A DNA stretch of 9,714 nucleotides from JALYNX01 sp963749415 (GTDB lineage: Bacteria; Actinomycetota; Acidimicrobiia; Spongiisociales; ZC4RG35), in NCBI GenBank assembly GCA_963749415.1, contig CAVVMG010000002.1, forward strand, positions 1 through 9,714. The letters run 5' to 3'. The notes below the pieces were generated by a model. The model had not been told where the DNA came from and searched no databases. It saw only the letters and a list, made by a program, of their open reading frames with translations. A program made the position numbers and the translations under genes. Shown here piece after piece: positions 1-5,868 of the stretch; the stretch's first letter is position 1; the number at the start of each line of letters is the position of its first letter.

Positions 1-8
1 CCCCGCCC

Positions 9-194
9 CTACGCGTCGGCGGTTGTGGATTCTTTGTCCGGGGTCGCGTCCGCGCGGGAGATTCGCGCCCACATCGAGCGCAGACCCTTGCGGAAGTATT
101 GATATCCGAGACCGATGACGGCTGCGGCACCGAGGAGGATCTGGGCCAGGGCACTCCCGGTGACCGGGTCGAGATATCCGAAAATGAGCTTCAT
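9..194 (-). CDS. Small single-helix membrane protein, YLDPGTGS type
   Basis: This encodes 61 residues. A YLDPVTGS motif lies at about residues 7-14, followed by one hydrophobic helix (about 14-33) and a basic, tryptophan-containing stretch (YFRKGLRSMW) that should face the cytoplasm. The tail is polar. From memory, many bacteria carry very short proteins with a YLDPGTGS motif plus one helix, often beside sulfatase-like or polysaccharide genes; their function is not known. It lies 75 bases downstream of the sulfatase-like gene on the same strand, so the two are probably co-transcribed. I chose the ATG at 194-192 over the GTG at 197-195 because the Shine-Dalgarno-like AAGGTGA (205-199) is well spaced only for the ATG. 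The stop is TAG at 11-9. A role as a partner or stabiliser of the neighbouring membrane enzyme is inference. Confidence 0.72.
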   Translation of the reverse strand: MKLIFGYLDPVTGSALAQILLGAAAVIGLGYQYFRKGLRSMWARISRADATPDKESTTADA

Positions 195-198
195 CACT

Positions 199-205
199 TC
201 ACCTT
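199..205 (-). promoter_or_regulatory. Ribosome binding site of the small membrane protein gene
   Basis: On the minus strand AAGGTGA lies four bases before the ATG at 194, with the AGG core about 7-9 bases away. The in-frame GTG at 197 would leave almost no spacer, so this site decides the start in favour of the ATG. Confidence 0.55.
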
Positions 206-269
206 TGTGTGTTTCTTGTTATTCGGCAGCCACGCCGCCATCTTGACAGTTGCTCGGCTTTTCTCGATC

Positions 270-1829
270 TCACCCGGCCGCATCAGGGTCCTCCAGGTTG
301 ACGATCGGGCCTCCGAACCCGACCCCGTAGTAGCGGCTCTCGAGCGGCGGCAACTCTGATGTGTCGTAGAGACAGGTGAAGACACCGCGAAACACGTTGA
401 CGAGCTGCAGATCCGGGTCATCCGTTGCTGCACAGCCCTGGGGCACTCGCATCGCCGTGAACGTCCCCATCCTCTCGAAGATTCTTTGCGGAGTCCAGTC
501 GGCCTGGTTTCCGATCGGCAGCCCATGTGAGTCGGGCCCGTGATCCGAAGTGATGATCACCACCTCGTCCCCATTCAACTGGTCGACGAACTGGCGGATT
601 GTGTCGTTGGCGCACTTGACCTGTTCCACGTAGGCCGCCTTGCGCGTCTCGACCTCGGTGTCCGACATCTGAAGGTCATTCAATCGTTGCCCGGCGAACG
701 AAGGCTCTACTCGAAGCCGACATTCGGCATCCAGGAACAACGGAGGATGGGGCAAACCGAGATGCATGTAGACGAATCGTGGTTGTTCTCCCAATGTCGC
801 CGAGAAAGCACGCCAATCTCTCAGCTGCTCGATTCTGACGCGATCGAGTGCCGTAGTCGGATCGCCCGAGATGGGGTAGAGCAGAGGGCCGATCGGGGTC
901 TTGGTGAGCAGGGTAAAGGCCGTCTGGTCGAGCAGAGGGCCAGGAAGACAGATGTCCTCCACACCGGTGCAGTAGTTGACCCAGTTGTCTGCGCTGGCGT
1001 GGACGTAGGTGTACCCGGCATCCTGGAAGAGTTCGACCGTTGGGTTGAGACCCGACACCATGGATTCAAAAACTTCGAGGTCTGAGTTGTTGATGTAGCC
1101 GGAGGAGCTCTCGAGGTAGTTCATGGTCAACAGCGAAGAGATCGAACCATGAGTCATCGTGTAGTTGGCGTTCGACGACTCCGAGACCGAGAAACCGAGG
1201 TCTTCGAGCGATTGCAGGAATGGTCGATTGTCGAACCCGTACTCCGCCCCAAGGATGTCGGCGCGGGCGTAGGCGTCGAAGACGATGAGGAGAACGTCGG
1301 GGGTTTGGACAGGCGCCCCCAATTCGGGAGTCGCCGGAACTGTGAGCGTCTCCTCCGGTGCGTTGATCAAATCCAAAACGATCAGACCGGTCATGGTGGC
1401 CAACAAGGTGGCACTGATCACGAAGAGCCCGATGCGGACGAACCATCTTTCGGCGACTCTTCCCACAGCAACAGCTACGGCGCATGCGATCGCGGCTGAC
1501 AGAGTCCAACCGATCCACGACTGACCGAGGCTCCATGCTCCCCATTGCCAGAAGAAGAAGGTGAACGTGGACACCCATGCCAGGGCCTTCCATTGTGATC
1601 GATGGATGCGACGGATCGCGAAATATGTGGCATTGGCCGCCACGGTCAACCCGGCACCGACCATGAGTGCGGACAGGGCATTTACCACTCCCCGTTGCGG
1701 GCCAGACAACGCGCTCAATGGGATATAGAGGGCATACCCGGACAACTGGATGACAGCCCACCACCAGCTCGGTGGCGCCAAGCGTGTGTCCGTCAGTTCA
1801 GGATTGGGAAGGATCGTGGTTGAAGACAT
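270..1829 (-). CDS. Membrane-anchored alkaline-phosphatase-superfamily (sulfatase-like) protein
   Basis: This encodes 519 residues. The N-terminal third is hydrophobic, with about four to five membrane helices between residues 25 and 155. A linker follows, then a sulfatase/alkaline-phosphatase fold from about residue 176. Visible family marks are the first metal aspartate in LLIVFDAYARAD (D185), a threonine-rich nucleophile region NYTMTHGSISSLL (T224 or T226), MHLGLPHPP (H356, H361) and the metal pair in TSDHGPDSHG (D429, H430). The nucleophile region has Thr rather than a Cys/Ser-x-Pro-x-Arg sulfatase signature. This makes a phosphatase or phospho-headgroup transferase of the LTA-synthase/phosphoethanolamine-transferase kind more likely than a true sulfatase. 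The catalytic domain is expected outside the membrane. It is divergent from the phosphonate operon. I see no Shine-Dalgarno upstream of the ATG at 1829, and the upstream frame closes at a TGA (1847-1845), so the start is not certain. The substrate cannot be read from the sequence. Confidence 0.85.
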   Translation of the reverse strand: MSSTTILPNPELTDTRLAPPSWWWAVIQLSGYALYIPLSALSGPQRGVVNALSALMVGAGLTVAANATYFAIRRIHRSQWKALAWVSTFTFFFWQWGAWSLGQSWIGWTLSAAIACAVAVAVGRVAERWFVRIGLFVISATLLATMTGLIVLDLINAPEETLTVPATPELGAPVQTPDVLLIVFDAYARADILGAEYGFDNRPFLQSLEDLGFSVSESSNANYTMTHGSISSLLTMNYLESSSGYINNSDLEVFESMVSGLNPTVELFQDAGYTYVHASADNWVNYCTGVEDICLPGPLLDQTAFTLLTKTPIGPLLYPISGDPTTALDRVRIEQLRDWRAFSATLGEQPRFVYMHLGLPHPPLFLDAECRLRVEPSFAGQRLNDLQMSDTEVETRKAAYVEQVKCANDTIRQFVDQLNGDEVVIITSDHGPDSHGLPIGNQADWTPQRIFERMGTFTAMRVPQGCAATDDPDLQLVNVFRGVFTCLYDTSELPPLESRYYGVGFGGPIVNLEDPDAAG

Positions 1830-1932
1830 GGGTTTCGCATTGTGTCATTGGGGAGCTCGGCAATCACGCCGAAGCGATCCGGAGTAATTGATGAACCGCT
1901 CGACCGGAGACATCTGGTCCGACTGCGGGCAC

Positions 1933-1961
1933 AGCAAGAAAGGCCGCGCAACGGCGCGGCC
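1933..1961 (-). terminator. Intrinsic terminator-like hairpin in the leader of the sulfatase-like gene
   Basis: On the minus strand a perfect 8-bp GC-only stem (GGCCGCGC / GCGCGGCC, plus-strand 1954-1961 and 1942-1949) with loop CGTT is followed directly by TTTCTTGCT (1941-1933). This is the form of a rho-independent terminator. It points toward the sulfatase-like gene, whose ATG is about 100 bases downstream. No gene lies upstream on that strand within the intergenic region, so it does not end a visible gene. It would instead act as an attenuator, or stop antisense transcription coming out of the phosphonate operon. On the plus strand no T tract follows the hairpin. Confidence 0.5.
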
Positions 1962-2053
1962 GACCCAGGACCGGGGAGCACCTCCCAGGGGCATTACCTG
2001 GATGATCGGCCCTACGCGCGGGGAGTTGAATGGTTCCCCGGGCCTAAACCCGG
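1942..2053 (-). promoter_or_regulatory. Stem-rich leader RNA candidate (riboswitch-like attenuator)
   Basis: Read on the minus strand this stretch folds on paper into several stems. CCGGG/CCCGG is at 2053-2049 and 2042-2038. CGGGGA/TCCCCG is at 2040-2035 and 2024-2019. A two-part stem pairs GGCCGA (2011-2006) with TCGGCC (1963-1958), and CCAGG (2001-1997) with CCTGG (1969-1965). Inside it, GGGAG/CTCCC is at 1986-1982 and 1978-1974. The TCGGCC arm shares bases 1961-1958 with the first arm of the terminator-like hairpin, so the two folds exclude each other, as in an attenuator. I cannot assign it to a known class. GGGGAACC and GTAGGG recall the cyclic di-AMP (ydaO-yuaA) aptamer, but its other hallmark segments are not found. 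Confidence 0.38.
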
Positions 2054-2089
2054 CGAGGTCTAAGGTCGAAACGATCCTGAGCCCGAATT

Positions 2090-2094
2090 GGAGG
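2090..2094 (+). promoter_or_regulatory. Ribosome binding site of the PEP mutase gene
   Basis: GGAGG sits seven bases before the TTG at 2102-2104. This is ideal spacing and supports a TTG start. The nearby GTG at 2106 is out of frame and no ATG lies before the conserved domain. Confidence 0.7.
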
Positions 2095-2101
2095 TCGCCC
2101 G

Positions 2102-3415
2102 TTGAGTGAGGGCCGAGACGCCCGTCCGCTGGTCTATGTCGCCATGAGCGCCGACATCATGCACCCGGGCCACATCAACATCATCGAGGAAGCCCGCAAG
2201 CTGGGCTCGGTGACTGTGGGCCTGCTCACGGACGAAGCCATCGCCAGCTACAAGCGCCTTCCACTCATGAGCTACGAGGAGCGCAAGGCGGTCGTCGAGC
2301 AACTGCGAGGAGTGGATCGGGTAGTGCCCCAAAACACCCTCGACTATGTGCCCAATCTCGAGAAGTACCGGCCCGACTTCGTCGTCCACGGCGACGATTG
2401 GAAGGAGGGGGTGCAGGCGCCGGTGCGGCAACGGGTGATCGATGCCCTGGAGCGGATCGGGGGGCAACTGGTCGAGCCCTCCTACACGCCGGGCATCTCC
2501 TCGACTCGAGTCCAGGAGACCCTGAAGCAGATCGGAACCACCCCGGAGATTCGGCGGCGTCAACTGCGACGGCAGATGGCGGTGCGCTCCCCGGTGCGAA
2601 TCCTGGAGGCCCACAACGGCCTTTCCGGGCTGATCGTCGAACACGCCAGGACCGAGGGACCCGACGGTCGGTCTGTCGAGTACGACGGGATGTGGTTGTC
2701 GAGCCTCACCGACTCCACGATCAAAGGGCGCCCCGACACGGAGTACGTCGACATGACATCCCGGATGGCGACTGTGCAGGAGATCTTCGAGATCACCACC
2801 AAGCCCGTGATCTACGACGGTGACACCGGCGGTCTTCCCGAGCACTTTGCGATGAAGGTAAAGACTCTGGAGCGACTCGGGATCTCAGCTGTGGTCATCG
2901 AGGACAAGGTGGGTGCCAAGAAGAACTCTCTGTTCGGGACCGACGTCGACCAGACCCAGGACGATCCGGTTGCCTTCGCCGAGAAGATCTCGAACGGCAA
3001 GGCCGCCCAGGCCACGGACGACTTCCAGATCATCGCCCGCATCGAGTCCTTGGTGTTGGGGAAGGAGCCGGCGGACGCCATGAAACGAGGAGAGATCTAC
3101 CTCGAGGGCGGCGCGGATGGTCTCCTCATTCACGAGCGGGCTTCGGACCCGACGCATCTCTTCGAAGTGCTGGCCCACTTCTCGGGTCGGACGCCCCTGG
3201 TCGTCGTGCCCAGCGGCTATCCCCAGGTGACGGAGGAGGAGCTGGCGCGAGCCGGCGCCACGATCGTGATCTACGCCAACCACCTGCTGCGGTCGGCGTA
3301 CCCGGCCATGGTGGAGACCGCCAACTCGATCCTCTCCCACGGCCGCGCTCTGGAGGCCGATCAGGACCTCTTGCCGATCGGGGCCGCGCTGGAGCTCATC
3401 CCGGGGAATCGATGA
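2102..3415 (+). CDS. pepM: Cytidylyltransferase-phosphoenolpyruvate mutase fusion
   Basis: This encodes 437 residues and is the committed step of phosphonate synthesis: PEP mutase turns phosphoenolpyruvate into phosphonopyruvate. The N-terminal domain (about 9-140) is a TagD/ethanolamine-phosphate-type nucleotidyltransferase, with HPGH (21-24), K51, MSYEER (56-61), HGDDW (96-100) and ISSTRV (132-137). All of the family's visible marks are kept, so it is probably active and makes a CMP-linked phosphonate. The mutase barrel follows (about 155-425), with DGDTGG (239-244), the PEP-mutase signature EDKVGAKKNS (267-276, pattern EDK-x5-NS) and ARIES (312-316). The EDK-x5-NS signature separates it from isocitrate-lyase-like relatives. 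The start is TTG, supported by GGAGG at 2090. The TGA stop overlaps the next ATG as ATGA (3412-3415). The last 51 codons lie in the tandem duplication, but this copy is complete. The substrate of the nucleotidyltransferase domain is inferred from the neighbouring genes. Confidence 0.93.
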   Translation: MSEGRDARPLVYVAMSADIMHPGHINIIEEARKLGSVTVGLLTDEAIASYKRLPLMSYEERKAVVEQLRGVDRVVPQNTLDYVPNLEKYRPDFVVHGDDWKEGVQAPVRQRVIDALERIGGQLVEPSYTPGISSTRVQETLKQIGTTPEIRRRQLRRQMAVRSPVRILEAHNGLSGLIVEHARTEGPDGRSVEYDGMWLSSLTDSTIKGRPDTEYVDMTSRMATVQEIFEITTKPVIYDGDTGGLPEHFAMKVKTLERLGISAVVIEDKVGAKKNSLFGTDVDQTQDDPVAFAEKISNGKAAQATDDFQIIARIESLVLGKEPADAMKRGEIYLEGGADGLLIHERASDPTHLFEVLAHFSGRTPLVVVPSGYPQVTEEELARAGATIVIYANHLLRSAYPAMVETANSILSHGRALEADQDLLPIGAALELIPGNR

Positions 3416-3480
3416 TCGACCCGGGGCAAGCCGTCGAGGTCCTCAAGGACGCCGGAGTCAGCCTGTTCACCGGAGTCCCC
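3260..3480 (+). repeat. 221-bp tandem duplication, first copy
   Basis: This is identical, base for base by eye, to 3481-3701. It carries the last 51 codons of the mutase gene, its stop, and the first 23 codons of the decarboxylase. Two extra bases (CC at 3258-3259 and 3479-3480) also match, so the exact break is ambiguous by two bases. No longer homology or transposon ends border the unit. Confidence 0.97.
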
Positions 3481-3636
3481 ACGATCGTGATCTACGCCAA
3501 CCACCTGCTGCGGTCGGCGTACCCGGCCATGGTGGAGACCGCCAACTCGATCCTCTCCCACGGCCGCGCTCTGGAGGCCGATCAGGACCTCTTGCCGATC
3601 GGGGCCGCGCTGGAGCTCATCCCGGGGAATCGATGA
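3412..3636 (+). pseudogene. Chimeric ORF: decarboxylase head joined to mutase tail
   Basis: This encodes 74 residues and is created by the tandem duplication. Residues 1-23 equal the start of phosphonopyruvate decarboxylase (through LFTGVP). Residues 24-74 equal the last 51 residues of PEP mutase (TIVIYANHLL to LIPGNR). The join is in frame. The ORF opens in an ATGA overlap with the mutase stop (3412-3415) and closes in a second ATGA overlap with the intact decarboxylase (3633-3636), so translation could pass through all three. It lacks the cofactor-binding and catalytic parts of either enzyme, and I expect no activity. It is listed as a pseudogene because it is a duplication product, not a recognised gene. 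It may be absent from the real genome if the duplication is an assembly error. Confidence 0.85.
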
Positions 3637-3701
3637 TCGACCCGGGGCAAGCCGTCGAGGTCCTCAAGGACGCCGGAGTCAGCCTGTTCACCGGAGTCCC
3701 C
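3481..3701 (+). repeat. 221-bp tandem duplication, second copy
   Basis: This is an exact second copy of 3260-3480. It holds a detached copy of the mutase 3' end and then the true start of the intact decarboxylase gene. The complete absence of differences means the event is very recent, is kept uniform by recombination, or is artefactual. Confidence 0.97.
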
Positions 3702-4754
3702 GACTCCCTGCTGAAAGAGATCAACACCGTCATCGAAGCCACGCTGCCGGCATCGACACACATCCCGGCTTCGAACGAGGGCGCGGCGATCGGGGTCGCT
3801 GCCGGCCACTACCTGGGCACGGGGGAGGTGGCGGCGGCCTATCTCCAGAACTCGGGACTTGGGAACGCGGTCAACCCCCTGGCTTCGCTGACCTCGGTCG
3901 ATGTCTACGGGATCCCGATGCTCCTGATCATCGGCTGGAGGGCCCAACCCGGGGTCGCCGACGAGCCGCAGCACCGTCATCAGGGGCGGATCACCGAAGA
4001 GACATTGGCCCTGCTCGACATCCCCGTGGTTCATCTCACACCTGATACTGAGGACTGGGAGATCGTGGTGACCTCGGCGGTCAACGAGGCTCATATGAGA
4101 CAGGGGCCGGTGGCGCTCCTGGTCTCGGCGGGGACGTTCTCGTTGGCTGATGCCCTGACGCGGGAGGTCGACGACGGATCCCCGCTCCGACCAGATGCCA
4201 TCGAGGTGGTGCTCGACACATTGTCGGGCGACACGCTCTATGTGGCGACCACCGGTTACACCGCCCGAGAGCTGGCTGCACTTCGAGTCTCCCGCGGGGA
4301 GCCCGACGACCGGGACTTCCTCTCCGTGGGCTCGATGGGTCACGCCGGCGCCATTGCTCTCGGATTGGCGCAGGCGTTGCCGGATTCGCAGGTTGTCTGC
4401 CTCGATGGTGACGGCTCACTCGCCATGCATCTCGGCTCACTGGCCATGATCGGCCGGGTCGCCCCGAAGAATCTGGGCCACATCGTGTTCAACAACCGGG
4501 TCCACGAATCGGTTGGGGGCCAGGCGACGGTCCTCGACGGGACCCGGATCACCGAGATCGCGATCAGTTGCGGGTACGCATCCGCCCGATCCTGCGCCAC
4601 GCGGGCTGATCTCGAGGAGATGCTGGGGAAAACCGTTTCCGGTCCCTGGCTGCTCGAAGTCGAGATCGCACAAGGCACCCTCGAGGACCTGCCCCGGCCC
4701 ACAGACCTCGTCGAACGCAAAGATCGGCTCAGGTCGCGGCTCGGTGATGCCTGA
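3633..4754 (+). CDS. ppd: Phosphonopyruvate decarboxylase (thiamine diphosphate enzyme)
   Basis: This encodes 373 residues, the usual length for the family. It decarboxylates phosphonopyruvate to phosphonoacetaldehyde, which makes the unfavourable mutase step irreversible. Visible marks are GVPDSLLKE (21-29), the cofactor-activating glutamate in SNEGAA (E49), QNSGLGN (72-78), GSMGHAG (233-239) and the thiamine-diphosphate motif running from GDGS (259-262) to FNN (286-288). The N-terminal half has the pyrimidine-binding and the C-terminal half the pyrophosphate-binding features of a single-chain decarboxylase. The ATG overlaps the stop of the chimeric ORF (ATGA, 3633-3636) with a weak GGGG ribosome site at 3624-3627, so translation is probably coupled to the frame before it. 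The 3' end overlaps the alcohol dehydrogenase gene by eight bases. Confidence 0.93.
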   Translation: MIDPGQAVEVLKDAGVSLFTGVPDSLLKEINTVIEATLPASTHIPASNEGAAIGVAAGHYLGTGEVAAAYLQNSGLGNAVNPLASLTSVDVYGIPMLLIIGWRAQPGVADEPQHRHQGRITEETLALLDIPVVHLTPDTEDWEIVVTSAVNEAHMRQGPVALLVSAGTFSLADALTREVDDGSPLRPDAIEVVLDTLSGDTLYVATTGYTARELAALRVSRGEPDDRDFLSVGSMGHAGAIALGLAQALPDSQVVCLDGDGSLAMHLGSLAMIGRVAPKNLGHIVFNNRVHESVGGQATVLDGTRITEIAISCGYASARSCATRADLEEMLGKTVSGPWLLEVEIAQGTLEDLPRPTDLVERKDRLRSRLGDA

Positions 4755-5868
4755 GCTGATCTTCGGCGACGGGGTGATCTCGGAGCTGGCGACCGTCCTC
4801 GATGCGCAACCGGGCCCGGTTGCCGTGATCTCTGGCTCTCGGTCGTATGAGCAGAGCGGGGCTCGGCCCTGGGTGGAACGTGCGCTGGAGGGACGATCAT
4901 GGCTGCGGGTGGTGGTGGACCAGCGCCTGCCGGGAGCTGAGTCGGCCCGATCGGGCCTGGAAGACCTGCAGGGCTTCGACCCTGGGTTGGTGGTCGCGGT
5001 CGGCGGGGGCACGGTGATCGACACGGCAAAGCTGATCTGCCTCGCCCTGGCCAACGGGGAAGTGGAGGAGCTGTTCGCCGGCGATCGATTCCGGCCGGCG
5101 GTGCCGTTGATCGCGGTACCAACGACTGCAGGGTCGGGAGCGGAGCGAACCCCCTTTGCCGTTGCATATCTGGGTGCGGAAAAGCACTCGATAGGTCACG
5201 AGAGCATGGCGCCCCTGGTGGCGATCGTGGACCCCGGCCTCACCCACTCATCCCCTCGTGATCTGACCATCGCCACCGGTCTCGATGCCCTGTCCCATGC
5301 CATCGAATCCCTGTGGTCCACCAAGGCCACAGCCGATTCACGCGAGCTCTCGCGCCGAGCCCTGTATCTGGCGTGGAACACCATCTCGATCGTCGCGGAA
5401 GATCCGACCCGTGCCTCACGCAGCCTCATGGCAGAGGCGGCGACGACGGCGGGGGCCGCGATAGCCACCGCCCGGACCACGGCAGCCCACGCTCTGTCCT
5501 ATCACCTCACCTGGCACTATGGGGTTCCTCATGGCCCTGCCGTTGCCCTGATCCTGGCCCCGCTCGTCGAGGTCAACGGAGAGGTCGGGCCGAAGTCGAC
5601 ATTTCACCCTGGCGGGGCTGCCGCGGTCAGTGGCCTGGTCGCCGAGATCGCGAGCATGATGGGGGCGGGGGATGGCGCCGGGGGACGAGCGGCGCTGCAG
5701 ACCAGGATGCAGGACCTGGGAGCTCCAACCACCCTCTCCGACATCGGGCTCACATCCGACCAACAGCTGGATGCTCTGGTCGAATCGGTCAATCGGGAGC
5801 GCCTGGCCAACAACCCGCGCCGGCTCGACGAGGCCGAACTGCGTCAGCTCCTGGAGCAGATCCGCTGA
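4747..5868 (+). CDS. phpC: Iron-type alcohol dehydrogenase, likely phosphonoacetaldehyde reductase
   Basis: This encodes 373 residues, a group III (iron-dependent) alcohol dehydrogenase. The nucleotide-binding GGGTVID is at 86-92 and TTAGSG at 126-131. The four metal ligands have the family spacing: D180, H184 (GLDALSHAIE), H248 (TAAHAL) and H262 (VPHG). Placed directly after mutase and decarboxylase, it most likely reduces phosphonoacetaldehyde to 2-hydroxyethylphosphonate, the reaction of PhpC-type enzymes. No aminotransferase is present to make 2-aminoethylphosphonate instead. The open frame extends upstream to 4513 inside the decarboxylase gene, but the family N-terminus begins at the ATG 4747 (MPELIFGDG), so I start there. 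An adjacent in-frame GTG at 4744 is possible. It overlaps the decarboxylase by eight bases and the next gene by one. The gene symbol is a functional inference. Confidence 0.88.
   Translation: MPELIFGDGVISELATVLDAQPGPVAVISGSRSYEQSGARPWVERALEGRSWLRVVVDQRLPGAESARSGLEDLQGFDPGLVVAVGGGTVIDTAKLICLALANGEVEELFAGDRFRPAVPLIAVPTTAGSGAERTPFAVAYLGAEKHSIGHESMAPLVAIVDPGLTHSSPRDLTIATGLDALSHAIESLWSTKATADSRELSRRALYLAWNTISIVAEDPTRASRSLMAEAATTAGAAIATARTTAAHALSYHLTWHYGVPHGPAVALILAPLVEVNGEVGPKSTFHPGGAAAVSGLVAEIASMMGAGDGAGGRAALQTRMQDLGAPTTLSDIGLTSDQQLDALVESVNRERLANNPRRLDEAELRQLLEQIR

Noticed and set aside
1793..1981. Possible leader peptide (62 codons, minus strand) before the sulfatase-like gene
   Set aside because: It runs through the terminator-like hairpin into the start of the sulfatase-like gene and shows no run of codons suggesting amino-acid attenuation and no clear family. 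Seen as chance.
1942..2053. Cyclic di-AMP (ydaO-yuaA) riboswitch
   Set aside because: GGGGAACC and GTAGGG are present on the minus strand, but the GGGTGAATC-like and CCGAATCCGTC-like segments of that family are missing, so no class was assigned.
1964..2066. tRNA-like stretch (GGTTCCCC and GGCCTAAACCCGG on the plus strand)
   Set aside because: No acceptor stem, anticodon arm or proper T-arm can be laid out.
2060..2845. Long minus-strand open frame opposite the mutase gene
   Set aside because: It is a high-GC shadow of the plus-strand mutase, is rich in Gly/Asp/His/Arg with no recognisable domain, and overlaps a gene with strong family motifs.
3258..3701. Mobile element or insertion as the cause of the repeat
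   Set aside because: The unit has no terminal inverted repeats, transposase or target-site duplication. It is a simple head-to-tail copy of local coding sequence.
4513..4746. N-terminal extension of the alcohol dehydrogenase frame
   Set aside because: It is an out-of-frame reading of the decarboxylase coding region. The family N-terminus starts at the ATG 4747.
3582..5167. Minus-strand open frames opposite the decarboxylase and dehydrogenase genes
   Set aside because: Composition is low-complexity Arg/Pro/Ser/Gly, typical of antisense frames in GC-rich DNA, with no motif and no ribosome site.
5313..5867. N-terminal extension of the TagF-like frame
   Set aside because: It lies entirely within the dehydrogenase gene in another frame. 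The ATG at 5868 directly abuts the previous stop and has a GGAG upstream.
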